A program made the position numbers and the translations under genes. The notes under the pieces were generated by a model. It was given only the letters and a program-made list of their open reading frames with translations. It did not search any database and was not told the DNA's origin. Below, piece by piece: positions 8,336 through 18,023 of a stretch of 46,424 bases of DNA (positions are counted from its first letter, which is position 1; the number at the start of each line of letters is the position of its first letter). The stretch is from Candidatus Palauibacter polyketidifaciens (GTDB lineage Bacteria > Gemmatimonadota > Gemmatimonadetes > Palauibacterales > Palauibacteraceae), in NCBI RefSeq assembly GCF_947581785.1, contig NZ_CANPVO010000003.1, positions 1 through 46,424 on the forward strand, read 5' to 3'.

Positions 8336-9324
8336 GTCCAGACCCGGCGGGAGCGCGTCGCCGCCACGAGGAGTTCAAGCATGACGAGCGCGAGCGCCGC
8401 GATGAGAAGTTGCCGGCGCATCCCGACCCGCTCCTCCGTCCGCACTTCCTTGATCGGGGTGGTCTCGAGTTCGTTGATCCGTTCGTAGATCCGCGTCAGT
8501 CCCTCGGGATCGGTCGCACGGAAGTAGATGCCTCCCGTGCGGGTCGCCATGTGATCGAGGAGTTCGTCGTTCACGTGGACGCGGATATTCGCGTACTGGT
8601 ATCCGAAGGCCGTCCGGGCTACGGGCACGGGGGCGACCCCGTCGCGGCCGACGCCGATCGTGTAGACGCGGATGCCGAGGGAGGCGGCCGCGGCCGTCGC
8701 CTCTTCCGGCGAGATGCCGCCGCTGTTGTTGTCTCCGTCGGTGAGCAGAACGACGATGCGCGATTCCGGCTCCAGGTCGCGGAGCCGGTTCGCCGCCGTG
8801 GCGAGCGCGACGCCGATCGCCGTCCCGTCCCGGAGTTGTCCCGCCTCGAGCCGCTCCACGGCACTCTCCACGACCGCGTGGTCCAGCGTCCCCGGGACCA
8901 TCGTGAGAGCCTCTCCGGCGAACGCGACGAGACCGATCCAGTCCGACTCCCTTCCCTCCACGAAGCGGATGACCTCCCGCTTCGCGACTTCGATGCGGTT
9001 GTCGGGCCGGAAATCCTCCGCCAGCATCGAGCTTGAGATATCGACGGCCAGCATGATCGCCACGCCCTCGCGCTCCGATTCCACGCGCTCCCATACCCGT
9101 ACGGGATTGACGAGCGTGATGATGACGAGGCCGAGGGCGAGGGAGCGAAGGGCGGCCGGGAACCACCACCAGAACCGTCCCCGTCCCCGTCCACGGGATC
9201 CGGTGAGGCGGGCGATGTCCGGAAACGGGAGACGGATTCTGCCCGAGCCCATCAGGACCCACCCCAGCGGCAGCAACGCCAGCAGGAGGAGGAACGGCCA
9301 GCCGGGGAGTGCGAATTCGCTCAC
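8332..9324 (-). CDS. batA: von Willebrand factor A membrane protein BatA
   Basis: The protein is 330 residues when started at the GTG at 9324, which overlaps the previous stop as GTGA; a longer frame upstream is only read-through of the neighbour. It has an N-terminal membrane anchor (WPFLLLLALLPLGWVL), a second helix (ALRSLALGLVIITLV), a vWA domain with MIDAS AVDISSSM and LLTDGDNNSGG, and a C-terminal helix (LLIAALALVMLELLVA). This is the standard BatA arrangement. It would sit in the inner membrane next to BatB with the vWA domain exposed. Confidence 0.9.
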   Translation of the reverse strand: MSEFALPGWPFLLLLALLPLGWVLMGSGRIRLPFPDIARLTGSRGRGRGRFWWWFPAALRSLALGLVIITLVNPVRVWERVESEREGVAIMLAVDISSSMLAEDFRPDNRIEVAKREVIRFVEGRESDWIGLVAFAGEALTMVPGTLDHAVVESAVERLEAGQLRDGTAIGVALATAANRLRDLEPESRIVVLLTDGDNNSGGISPEEATAAAASLGIRVYTIGVGRDGVAPVPVARTAFGYQYANIRVHVNDELLDHMATRTGGIYFRATDPEGLTRIYERINELETTPIKEVRTEERVGMRRQLLIAALALVMLELLVAATRSRRVWT

Positions 9325-10328
9325 GCGCCACCTCCGTTTCCGCTCGGGCCGCCCTCTCCGGCACCTTGCCGCCCCGCACCATCCTCGGCGGCTTCGGCGG
9401 CGTCCGGCGCGCCGGACCCATCCGCCGGGGGCGAATCCGCCATGTCCGCGCGCACGAACGCCTCCCCGACGTCCAAGTCGCCGAGCGGACCCTCCCACTC
9501 CGTCCGCTTGCGCGCGAAACGGGCGAGAATCGAGTGGCGGAGCGCCGCGACGAGCCCGGCGTCGGAACCCCCGAGCCCGAGGAGTTCCTTCGAGGGCGCC
9601 CATCCGCGCGTCACATCCGCATAACGCCTAAGCGTGTCCTCGTAGCCGTCGTAGAACCGGTCGCCGCTCACCTCCTGCCCGACCCACCTCTCGCGAAGGC
9701 GCGCGAGGTCGCGAAGCGCGAGGTCGCCGGGACCGAGGGGGACCTCCGCGGCGGTCGCGGCGGCGCGGCCGCGACCCCAGGTCCACCAGGCGAGCCCGGC
9801 GAGCGCCGCAGCGAGCAGGAGCAGCCACCAGGGCAGCGCCCGCAGACTCAGGAGGGGACGCGGGTCCCTCAGCTCGAGCGGATCCTCCGCGGCCGGGAGC
9901 ACGCTCGCGACGGGGACCGGTGGGGGCTGCAGCCGACGGACCACGCCGCCGGCGGCGGCGAGTTCCACCTCCACCGGCGGGATCACGAGCGTATCCGCGC
10001 GCCACGCGCGCATCGGGTACTCCGCTTCCCAGCGCCGACCCTCTTCGACAGACCGGATCTGCACCGGTCCCGTCTGCTCGATCGACTCCGGCCCGTCGAT
10101 GAGCGCGGGGAAGCGAACCTCTCCGGATCTCTCCTGCCCGACGATGAGGCGGACCGTGAACTCCTCGCCGACCCGGACGGACGAAGGGAGGACCGTCGCC
10201 TCGAGGTCGACTGCGGCCTGGGCGGCCAGATCCGGGACGAACCCCGGCCCCGGGCCGAACCCTGGCCCCAGGCCGAACCCCAGCCCCAGGCCGAGGGCGA
10301 TCCGGACCGCACACCGGGACCACCTCAC
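9321..10328 (-). CDS. BatD/DUF4381-like membrane protein of the Bat operon
   Basis: The GTG at 10328 overlaps the DUF58 stop as GTGA and gives 335 residues; an ATG at 10430 would overlap the upstream gene by about 105 bases. The signal region is unusual, built of Gly-Leu/Phe/Pro repeats. Next come an extracytoplasmic beta-rich domain (residues about 35-150), one membrane helix (PWWLLLLAAALAGLAWWTW) and a cytoplasmic helical domain of DUF4381 type (LRDLARLRERWVG, RFYDGYEDTLRRYADV). The tail is Gly/Ala-rich. The assignment rests on architecture and operon position between the DUF58 gene and batA. Confidence 0.72.
   Translation of the reverse strand: MRWSRCAVRIALGLGLGFGLGPGFGPGPGFVPDLAAQAAVDLEATVLPSSVRVGEEFTVRLIVGQERSGEVRFPALIDGPESIEQTGPVQIRSVEEGRRWEAEYPMRAWRADTLVIPPVEVELAAAGGVVRRLQPPPVPVASVLPAAEDPLELRDPRPLLSLRALPWWLLLLAAALAGLAWWTWGRGRAAATAAEVPLGPGDLALRDLARLRERWVGQEVSGDRFYDGYEDTLRRYADVTRGWAPSKELLGLGGSDAGLVAALRHSILARFARKRTEWEGPLGDLDVGEAFVRADMADSPPADGSGAPDAAEAAEDGAGRQGAGEGGPSGNGGGA
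10238..10291 (-). repeat. Three 18-bp tandem repeats in the BatD-like signal region
   Basis: Units at 10238-10255, 10256-10273 and 10274-10291 share the pattern CGAACCCnnnCCCCnGGC. They encode the GLGFGLGPGFGPGPG-like hydrophobic core on the minus strand. Reading frame is kept because the unit is a multiple of three. Confidence 0.8.
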
Positions 10329-11253
10329 CGAAGCCTCCGCCGGCCGCGGGCTGCGAAGAAGCCGGAGAGCCGGGACTCGTACGGGGTGTCGGTCCGCAGC
10401 CGCATGAGGTCGACATGGCAGTGCGCGCACAGCCGTTCCAGCGCCCGCGCTCCCGTGGTCGCGTGCTCCGCGAGCCGCTGCCGAAGCGCCGCGTCTCCGA
10501 GGTCGACCACGGCGCGGTCGCCCGTTTCGGGGTCCACGACTTCCACCCAGCCCGCTGCGGGGATCGTCGTTTCGGCGGGGTCGTCGATCGCGAGCGCAAC
10601 GACGTCGTGGCGACCCGAGAGCCCCAGCAGCGGGCGGGCCAGGTTCCCGGCGCCCACGAAATCCGAGATCACGAACACGAGCGAGCGGACGGTCAACATG
10701 CGCGCCGCTGTGACGAGCGCGAGGTCGAGGTCCGTCCCCTTCCCCTCCGGCTGGACGGAAACCAGTTCATGCAGGAGGCGGAGGTTGCGGTTGCGGCCCC
10801 GTGCCGGCCGCACGTAGCGCTCGATCCGGTCGGAGAAGAGGAGCATGCCCACCGGGTCTCCCGCGCGCATCGCCGCGAGGGCCAGGGTGCTCGCCACCTC
10901 CGCGACGAGGTCGCGCTTCAGCGCCTTCCGCGTGCCGAACTCGTTCGAGGCGGAGACATCGACGACGAGGAGGACGGCGAGTTCCCGTTCCTCCACGAAA
11001 CGCTTCACGTAGGGGCGGCGCATGCGGGCGGTCACCTTCCAGTCGATCGCCTGGAACGGGTCGCCCGGCTGATACTCGCGGACTTCGGAAAACTCGATGC
11101 CGTGTCCACGGAAGAGCGACGGGTAAGGTCCAAGAGCCGGGTTGTCCATGAACCGCCGGCTCTTCAACTCCAGCCGCCGAACTTCTTTCGACGCGGCGCC
11201 GGAGTCGGCCGTCGGCGCCGGCCGTCGCGGGCGCCACAGGAAACCGGGCAGCC

Positions 11254-11257
<4 letters not shown>
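10325..11257 (-). CDS. DUF58 family protein (vWA-like) of the MoxR/Bat operon
   Basis: This 310-residue soluble protein carries the DUF58 signature YQPGDPFQAIDWKVTARM followed by VKRFVEERE (about residues 77-105). A vWA-like domain with VVDVSASNEFG follows. DUF58 proteins are almost always encoded next to MoxR ATPases, which are thought to act on them as chaperone-like partners. The ATG overlaps the moxR stop as ATGA, and its own stop overlaps the BatD-like GTG. Confidence 0.9.
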
Positions 11258-12276
<1,019 letters not shown>

Positions 12277-12325
12277 GCGCCTTCTCGCTGTCGCGGTGAT
12301 GGTCGGTCTGCCAGCCGCCCGATGT

Positions 12326-13066
12326 TCACTCCCGAACCGCCCCGGAGCAAGCGGGGGCTGCCGCACGTTCGAGCGCCGCCCGCTCCTTCGGAGACAGCTC
12401 ACGGGTCGCTCCCGCTGCCAGAGTGCCCAGCCGAATCGGACCGAACGAGGTCCTGCGCAACGTCCGCAGCGTGACGCCGAGCGAGGCGAGCATGCGTCGA
12501 ATCTCCCGGTTTCTTCCTTCCGCCAGGACGATCTCGACGGTGGGCGACGACGCATGCGGAGGCGTGATCCAGCGAGCGCGGCGGGCGCGCGCGGGTCCGT
12601 CCTCGAGCGCCACGCCGGCCCGCAGCCGATCCGGCAGCCCCGCGGTCACGGGCCCGCGCAGTTCCGCATGGTAGACCCGCTCGATCCCGGTCCGGGGGTG
12701 GAGGAGCCGGTGCACGACATCCCCTTCGTTCGACAGGAGGAGGAGACCCTCGCTCATGAAATCCAGCCGGCCGACGTGAGGCAGGTGGCGGACCTCGGCG
12801 GGGAGCAGGTCGTAGATGATCGGGCGCCCGCGGGGATCATGCCGCGTGCAGGTGTACCCCGGCGGCTTGTTGAGCGCCAGCCAGAGCGCCGGCTTCAGGC
12901 GGATGCGGCGGCGGTCCACTTCGACGTGGGCGGAGTCCGGATCCACCGTGGTCCCGAGCTTCGTCACGACTTCGCCGTTCACGCGGACGCGGCCGCTGAC
13001 AATGAGATCCTCGCTCCCACGACGGGAAGCCACCCCTGCCCTGGCAAGATACTTCTGCAGTCGCAT
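12326..13066 (-). CDS. rluB: RluB/RsuA-family rRNA pseudouridine synthase
   Basis: The chosen ATG at 13066 begins MRLQKYLARAGVASRR, the usual start of an S4 RNA-binding domain (residues 1-60); an ATG at 13123 would overlap scpB. The catalytic domain carries GRLDFMSEGLLLLSNEGD with the nucleophilic Asp, and later GRNREIRRM. Members convert a uridine in 23S (RluB/E) or 16S (RsuA) rRNA to pseudouridine. The scpA-scpB-rluB order is a widely conserved cluster and favours RluB. Length is 246 residues. Confidence 0.88.
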   Translation of the reverse strand: MRLQKYLARAGVASRRGSEDLIVSGRVRVNGEVVTKLGTTVDPDSAHVEVDRRRIRLKPALWLALNKPPGYTCTRHDPRGRPIIYDLLPAEVRHLPHVGRLDFMSEGLLLLSNEGDVVHRLLHPRTGIERVYHAELRGPVTAGLPDRLRAGVALEDGPARARRARWITPPHASSPTVEIVLAEGRNREIRRMLASLGVTLRTLRRTSFGPIRLGTLAAGATRELSPKERAALERAAAPACSGAVRE

Positions 13067-13088
13067 CAGCCGCCCGCTGCTCGCGCAG

Positions 13089-13667
13089 CTAGTCGGCGCG
13101 TTCTTCCGGCGGCGGCGCGCCATCGGTGAACGCCTCCGGTTCCGTGCGCACGAGCGCCACGGACAGCTCCTCCGGCGCCGGGAGATCCTCCAGCGACTGC
13201 AGGGCGAAGTGATCCAGAAAACGGGGTGTCGTCCCGTAAAGGAGCGGCCGCCCGAGCCCCTCTCCCCGCCCCACGATCTCGATCAGCTCCCAGTCCTGGA
13301 GCGTGCGCAGCACCGAGGTGGACGCCACGCCGCGAATCTCCTCGACCTCGATCCGACCGATGGGCTGCCGGTACGCGATGATCGCGAGCGTCTCGAGCGC
13401 GGCCCGGGAAAGCGTCGGAGGCCGGGGCACCGACTCGAACCGCTCGAGGTACGGCACGAACTCCGGACGCGTGAGAATCTGGAATCCGTCCCCCAGCTGG
13501 TAGACCTGGAAGGCCCGTCCGTCCGTGTCGTAGTGCTCGCGCAGCGCGGCGAGCGCCTCCCGGACGCGCCGGACGTCGAGCGCGTCGTCCGCCCGGGCGA
13601 GTTCGCGGGCGGTGAGCGGCGTCTGACTCGCGAACAGGGCGGCTTCCACGATCTGCTCGGGACTCAC
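13089..13667 (-). CDS. scpB: Segregation and condensation protein ScpB
   Basis: This 192-residue protein has two winged-helix domains. The first begins IVEAALFASQTPLTARELA. The second contains the family hallmark AALETLAIIAYRQPIGRIEVEEIRG and then YGTTPRFLDHFAL. ScpB binds the kleisin ScpA and the SMC heads in the bacterial condensin complex. Its ATG overlaps the scpA stop as ATGA. Confidence 0.94.
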   Translation of the reverse strand: MSPEQIVEAALFASQTPLTARELARADDALDVRRVREALAALREHYDTDGRAFQVYQLGDGFQILTRPEFVPYLERFESVPRPPTLSRAALETLAIIAYRQPIGRIEVEEIRGVASTSVLRTLQDWELIEIVGRGEGLGRPLLYGTTPRFLDHFALQSLEDLPAPEELSVALVRTEPEAFTDGAPPPEERAD

Positions 13668-14440
13668 GCCGTTCCCTCTCCCCCGTTATCCCGCGAGCGG
13701 GGTCCGAACAGCCAGATCGCCCCGAATCGCTTCACCTGCTCGAGCCTCAGGAGCTGCTGTCTGGCGAGCTCCAGACAGGCGAGCAGCGCCGCGACGACGT
13801 GCTGCCGCTCCTGCCACGAATCGAATAGCCGGTTGAACGGCACCCGACGGCTCTCGCCCAGCAGACGTCGGATGACGACGATCTTGTCCTCGACCGGGAC
13901 GATGCGAATGGGGGCGACGTGCGCCGTCGCGGGATCCGCGGCCCGGATATCGCCGAGCACCGCCAGGAAGTCGCCGAGCGTCGTCGCGAGTTCGAGGTCC
14001 TCGGCCTCGCGCGGCGGTCGCGGAGGCAGGAAGCCCTTCGACATGTGTCGCCGCCGCTCCAGTTCGGCCGCGCCCAGAGTCCGCGCAACCTCCTGAAACA
14101 GCTCGTACTCCAGGAGGCGCCGCACGAGTTCGGCCCGGGGATCATCTTCCCATTCCGTGTCGCTGCGCCCCGGCAGCAGGAGTTGCGCCTTGATGTGGAC
14201 GAGGGTCGCGGCGAGCTCCAGAAACTCCCCGGCGCGATCGAGCTCCACGCGATCAAGGCCCTCGGTGAGGGCTTCCTGGAACTGCCGGGTAATGGTGGAG
14301 ATCGGGATATCGAAGATGTCGATGTCCTGCGACCGGATGAGGTGCAGGAGGAGATCCAGGGGACCCTGAAACCGGTCGAGCTCCACGACGAACGGCTGCG
14401 CCGCCCGCTGGCTTGGAAGTCGATTGGGAACCGCCGTCAA
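13664..14440 (-). CDS. scpA: Segregation and condensation protein ScpA (kleisin)
   Basis: ScpA bridges SMC and ScpB. The sequence shows the family start FVVELDRFQGPLDLLLHLIRSQDIDIFDIPI, then VHIKAQLLLPG and a C-terminal winged-helix segment. A TTG at 14440 was preferred as start: AGGGAGG lies four bases before it and the protein then begins 16 residues before the conserved region (258 residues). An ATG at 14515 in the same frame would add 25 non-conserved residues, and a -10-like TACATT at 14505-14500 lies inside that extension. The gene is divergent from rpsT. Confidence 0.9.
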   Translation of the reverse strand: MTAVPNRLPSQRAAQPFVVELDRFQGPLDLLLHLIRSQDIDIFDIPISTITRQFQEALTEGLDRVELDRAGEFLELAATLVHIKAQLLLPGRSDTEWEDDPRAELVRRLLEYELFQEVARTLGAAELERRRHMSKGFLPPRPPREAEDLELATTLGDFLAVLGDIRAADPATAHVAPIRIVPVEDKIVVIRRLLGESRRVPFNRLFDSWQERQHVVAALLACLELARQQLLRLEQVKRFGAIWLFGPRSRDNGGEGTA

Positions 14441-14574
14441 GAAACCTCCCTGCGCGCTCGGGCCGGCGGAAACCGAGGATCGCCGACCGGTCCGTGCCCA
14501 ATGTAGCACGGGCATCCCGCGGCGCGTACCCCCGACACATGCGTTCCGCCGGACGTTCCGCCGGTCATTCCGAG

Positions 14575-14603
14575 TTGGAGGTATCGGGCAAGTCTCGTAT
14601 GTT
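14575..14603 (+). promoter_or_regulatory. Promoter of rpsT
   Basis: TTGGAG (14575-14580) and TATGTT (14598-14603) are 17 bases apart. Transcription would start near 14610 and give a leader of about 80 bases. Consensus match is moderate. Confidence 0.45.
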
Positions 14604-14690
14604 TCCGTGTTGATTTTCGGACGGATCGGAGCGGCCGTCTGCGAACCGCCTCGCCGACCGCCGCACGGGGAAGAAAAAAGAAGGAATCGA

Positions 14691-14945
14691 ATGCCGAATA
14701 ACGAGAGTCAGAAGAAGCGGCTGCGCCAGTCGCGTGCGAGGAGACTCCGGAACCGCCAGGTGCGGTCCGAGATCCGGACGAGGACGAAGCACCTCCTCGC
14801 GACGAAGTCGCCGGACGAGGCCACGCCGGCGCTGTCCGAACTGTACCGCATTCTCGACAGAGCGACCCGCCGAAACGTCATCAAGGCAAACGCCGCCGCC
14901 CGTCAGAAGGCGCGAGCGGCCCGGCACGTCAACAGCCTGGGGTAG
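14691..14945 (+). CDS. rpsT: 30S ribosomal protein S20
   Basis: This 84-residue, strongly basic helical protein reads MPNNESQKKRLRQSRARRLR and later RRNVIKANAAARQKARAAR, typical of bacterial S20, which binds 16S rRNA early in 30S assembly. AAGAAGGAA lies just upstream of the ATG. A longer in-frame upstream reading was rejected because it has no conserved sequence. It is convergent with pyrC. Confidence 0.95.
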   Translation: MPNNESQKKRLRQSRARRLRNRQVRSEIRTRTKHLLATKSPDEATPALSELYRILDRATRRNVIKANAAARQKARAARHVNSLG

Positions 14946-15014
14946 CGTCCCGCTCCGCCTGACCGCGGGGTCCTGCCACGGCCCGCCAGGCCGGCGCCGT
15001 CAGGTCGGCGCGGG

Positions 15015-16313
15015 TCAGTCGTGGTAGCGGGTCTCGCCGCCGACGATCGTGCGCTTCACGCGTCCCGTCACCTCCCACCCGATGAAGGGCGTGTTCCGGC
15101 TCTTCGAGCGGAAGCTCGCGGGGTCGACCGTCCACTCCTCCTCCGGATCGAAGAGGACGATGTCCGCTCGACTGCCGGGGCGCAGGGTGCCGCCCTCGAT
15201 CCCCATCAACCGGGCTGGCGCCGTGGACATCCGCTCGACTAGATCGAAGAGCGGGAGATCCCCCGGCTTCACGAGTTCGCCGATGCACACGGCGAGCGCG
15301 GTCTCGAGACCGACGATGCCGAACGGCGCATCGTCGAACTCGCGTTCCTTCTCCTCGTAGTGGTGCGGGGCGTGGTCCGTGGCCACGCACTCCAGCACCC
15401 CGTCGATGAGCCCCTGCCGCACCGCAAGGCGGTCGGCCGCGGACCGGAGCGGCGGGTTCATCTTGGCCTCCGTGCGATAGCCGCGCACCGCCTCTTCCGT
15501 CAGCGCCATGTGGTGAGGTGAGGCCTCGCCGCTTACCCGCACGCCGCGCTCGCGGGCGGCGCGGATGAGTTCGACCGCTTCGCGGGTCGAGACGTGCTGA
15601 ACGTGTACGTGCCCGCCGGTGAGTTCCGCGAGATAGATGTCCCGCGCGACGATCGTGGCCTCCGAGGCGTTCGGGATCCCGCGCAGGCCGAGCGCGGTGG
15701 CCACGGCGCCTTCGTTCATCACCCCTCCCGCCGAGAGCGCCATGTCCTCCGCATGCTGAAGGACGGGGATCCCGAAGGACTGCGTGTACTCGAGCAGGCG
15801 CCGCATGAGCGCCGGGTCGTGGATCGGGTGTCCGTCGTCGGTGACCGCGACCGCGCCCGCCTCGACGAGGCCGCCGATTTCGGTCATCTGCTCTCCGGCG
15901 AGGCCGAGCGAGGCGGCGGCCACGGGACTCACGCGCGCCCCGCCCTCCCCTTTCCGGGCCCAGCGCCGCGCCTCTTCCCGCACGAAGCCGACCGCGGCGG
16001 GGTCGTCTAGCGGCGGATCCGTGTTCGGCATCGCCCAGATCGTCGTGAAGCCGCCCGCCGCCGCGGACTGCGCGCCCGTGCGGATCGTCTCCTTGTGCTC
16101 GGCGCCCGGCTCCCTCAGGTGGACGTGCACGTCGATCAGCCCCGGCGCGACGACGAGTCCCCGCGCCTCGACCCGGGGGATGCCCTCCGGCCCCGCCAGG
16201 CCCTGCTCGACCGCTTCGATCCGTCCATCCCGCACGAGGACGTCCCGCACCTCGTTCAGCCCCGAGGAGGGATCGATCACCCGGCCGCCGGCGAGAAGGA
16301 GCGACCCGCTCAC
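15015..16313 (-). CDS. pyrC: Dihydroorotase (type I, zinc-dependent)
   Basis: The enzyme closes carbamoyl-aspartate to dihydroorotate in pyrimidine synthesis. The GTG at 16313 overlaps the pyrB stop as GTGA and gives 432 residues. It has the metal-binding [32 protein letters not shown] and the catalytic ATDHAPH. The length and [10 protein letters not shown] form fit the type I class of Gram-positives and Thermus rather than the short E. coli enzyme. It is last in pyrR-pyrB-pyrC. Confidence 0.94.
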   Translation of the reverse strand: MSGSLLLAGGRVIDPSSGLNEVRDVLVRDGRIEAVEQGLAGPEGIPRVEARGLVVAPGLIDVHVHLREPGAEHKETIRTGAQSAAAGGFTTIWAMPNTDPPLDDPAAVGFVREEARRWARKGEGGARVSPVAAASLGLAGEQMTEIGGLVEAGAVAVTDDGHPIHDPALMRRLLEYTQSFGIPVLQHAEDMALSAGGVMNEGAVATALGLRGIPNASEATIVARDIYLAELTGGHVHVQHVSTREAVELIRAARERGVRVSGEASPHHMALTEEAVRGYRTEAKMNPPLRSAADRLAVRQGLIDGVLECVATDHAPHHYEEKEREFDDAPFGIVGLETALAVCIGELVKPGDLPLFDLVERMSTAPARLMGIEGGTLRPGSRADIVLFDPEEEWTVDPASFRSKSRNTPFIGWEVTGRVKRTIVGGETRYHD

Positions 16314-17284
16314 GGCCCCGCCCCCTTGGCGTCTTCGGCCCACTCCGGACGTCCGCCCGCGAGCAGATAGAGGACGGCCATCCGCACGGCGACCCCGTTC
16401 GTCACCTGCGGGAGGATCACCGAGCGCGGACCGTCCGCCACATCGGAGTCGATCTCGACGCCCCGGTTCATGGGCCCGGGGTGGAGGACGATCATCTCGT
16501 CACCCGCGCGGCCGAGGCGCTCCGAGCTGACGCCGAACACCCGGTTGTACTCGCGCAGCGAGGGGACGTAGCCGCCCTCCATCCGTTCGAGCTGAAGCCG
16601 CAGCACGTAGAGCACATCGCACCATTCGATCGCCTCCTCGATCGAGTCCAGCCGCTGCACGCCCAGCTCCTCGATCCCGGCCGGGATCAGCGTGCGCGGC
16701 CCGCACACGGCGACGTCGGCCCCGCACTTCAGGAGGCCCCAGATGTTCGAGCGCGCGACTCGGGAGTGGAGGATGTCGCCGACGATGCACACGCGCCGGC
16801 CCGCGATGGCCCCGAACCGGTCCCGGATCGTCAACAGGTCGAGGAGCGCCTGTGTGGGATGCTCGTGCTGACCGTCGCCGGCGTTGATGACGTTGGAGGG
16901 AATCCGGTCCGCGAGGAACTTCGCCGCGCCGGACGATCCGTGACGCACGACGACCATGTGAATCCTCATCGCCTCGAGGTTGCGCGCCGTGTCGACGAGC
17001 GTCTCGCCCTTCTGCACGGAGGAGCCCGCGGAGGAGATGTTCACCGTATCGGCAGAGAGCCGCTTCTCCGCGAACTCGAAGCTGATGCGGGTCCGGGTCG
17101 AGGGTTCGAGGAAGAGGTTGACGATCGTCTGCCCGCGGAGGACCGGCACCTTCTTGATCTTGCGCTCGCTGATCTCCTTGAAGGGCTCCGCGGTATCGAG
17201 AATCGCCTCGATCTGGCCCCCCGTGAGGGATTCGAGTCCGATGAGGTCCTTTCCGAACTCGAGCTCCCGCCCCTGGGTCGTCAT
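16310..17284 (-). CDS. pyrB: Aspartate carbamoyltransferase, catalytic subunit
   Basis: At 324 residues it transfers the carbamoyl group to aspartate. Conserved motifs are [19 protein letters not shown] (carbamoyl phosphate site), [24 protein letters not shown] and [11 protein letters not shown]. No regulatory pyrI is seen nearby. Its ATG overlaps the pyrR stop as ATGA. Confidence 0.96.
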   Translation of the reverse strand: MTTQGRELEFGKDLIGLESLTGGQIEAILDTAEPFKEISERKIKKVPVLRGQTIVNLFLEPSTRTRISFEFAEKRLSADTVNISSAGSSVQKGETLVDTARNLEAMRIHMVVVRHGSSGAAKFLADRIPSNVINAGDGQHEHPTQALLDLLTIRDRFGAIAGRRVCIVGDILHSRVARSNIWGLLKCGADVAVCGPRTLIPAGIEELGVQRLDSIEEAIEWCDVLYVLRLQLERMEGGYVPSLREYNRVFGVSSERLGRAGDEMIVLHPGPMNRGVEIDSDVADGPRSVILPQVTNGVAVRMAVLYLLAGGRPEWAEDAKGAGP

Positions 17285-17952
17285 GCCCCCGCCTCCGGAG
17301 CGGCGGGCAGGGCGACGATGTCGACGCCCCAGTCGCCGTCCGTGTCCGCGACGCGCACCGCCACGTCCTGGTTAGGGCCGACTTCGATCACGCGGCCGAC
17401 GTAGTCGGGCTGGATCGGGAGCTGGCGTCCCCCGCGGTCCACGAGAACGCAGAGCTGGATCCGGCGCGCCCGCCCGAAGTCCGACAGCTCCCGGAGCGCG
17501 GCCCGGATCGTTCGTCCGGTGTGAAGCACGTCGTCGACGATGACGATGTGCGCATCTTCGATGGACTCCGGGATGCGGGTGGTCCCGACGAGAGGGAGCG
17601 CGCCGACCTGCCCGAAGTCGTCGCGGTAGAGCGTGATGTCGAGCGAACCGATGGGAACGGCGCCGCGCGTCGGCTCGAGGTGACGGCCTATCTCGGCCGC
17701 GATCGAATCGCCGCGGCGGTGGATGCCGATGAGGATGAGGCGGGCGTCGGGCTCGATCGCCCGGTCAAGCTGCGCGGAAAGCTCGGCAAGGAGCCCTCGG
17801 GCAGCGGCCTCGTCGAGGACGTTGTGCGTCAGTGTCGTCTCGGCTTCGCTCGATCCGTCGCGCGGCTCGGCGCCGGCAGCCGTGGCTGCTCGGGCGGCCT
17901 CCTCGGGCGGGAGTATAGATCGCCCCCCTGCCGCGATCAACGTCGCCCGCAT
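17281..17952 (-). CDS. pyrR: PyrR: pyrimidine operon regulator / uracil phosphoribosyltransferase (start uncertain)
   Basis: It has the phosphoribosyltransferase fold with the PRPP loop [28 protein letters not shown] near the N-terminal third, and DITLYRDDF typical of PyrR. PyrR proteins bind pyr mRNA leaders and have uracil phosphoribosyltransferase activity. At 223 residues it is some 40 longer than usual. The first 40 residues are Ala/Glu-rich and not family-like, and a strong promoter-like sequence (17940-17912) lies inside them. The true start may therefore be downstream, but no ATG, GTG or TTG in frame is visible there. It leads the pyrR-pyrB-pyrC operon. Confidence 0.85.
   Translation of the reverse strand: MRATLIAAGGRSILPPEEAARAATAAGAEPRDGSSEAETTLTHNVLDEAAARGLLAELSAQLDRAIEPDARLILIGIHRRGDSIAAEIGRHLEPTRGAVPIGSLDITLYRDDFGQVGALPLVGTTRIPESIEDAHIVIVDDVLHTGRTIRAALRELSDFGRARRIQLCVLVDRGGRQLPIQPDYVGRVIEVGPNQDVAVRVADTDGDWGVDIVALPAAPEAGA
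17912..17940 (-). promoter_or_regulatory. Candidate pyr operon promoter inside the predicted pyrR 5' end
   Basis: On the minus strand TTGATC (17940-17935) and TATACT (17917-17912) are 17 bases apart. This is one of the best consensus matches in the window. If it is used, RNA starts near 17905 and the first residues of the annotated PyrR are not translated from it. Confidence 0.45.
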
Positions 17953-17963
17953 CCCCTCTCCCC

Positions 17964-17987
17964 GCGTCGACCTGCGCGTCGACCTGC
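17964..17987. repeat. Perfect 12-bp direct repeat between pyrR and the antiporter gene
   Basis: GCGTCGACCTGC occurs twice in tandem (17964-17975, 17976-17987), each copy holding the palindrome GTCGAC. It ends just before the TTGACC box of the antiporter promoter, so it could be a regulator binding site or a simple duplication. Confidence 0.6.
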
Positions 17988-17988
17988 G

Positions 17989-18018
17989 TTGACCCTCGCG
18001 AGATCGCCCCGGTAGGTT
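17989..18018 (+). promoter_or_regulatory. Promoter of the NhaC-type antiporter, probably leaderless
   Basis: TTGACC (17989-17994) and TAGGTT (18013-18018) are 18 bases apart. The -10 ends five bases before the ATG at 18024, so transcription would begin at or next to the start codon. No Shine-Dalgarno is present. Confidence 0.5.
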
Positions 18019-18023
18019 CGGGC

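Noticed and set aside
12277..12555. Extended N-terminus of the MoxR ATPase
   Set aside because: The extra 93 residues are arginine-rich and overlap rluB; the ATG at 12276 gives the normal family length.
14946..15014. Bidirectional terminator between rpsT and pyrC
   Set aside because: TGACC-GCG and CGC-GGTCA can pair with a bulge over a long span, but there is no compact stem or U tract, so it is not reported as a terminator.
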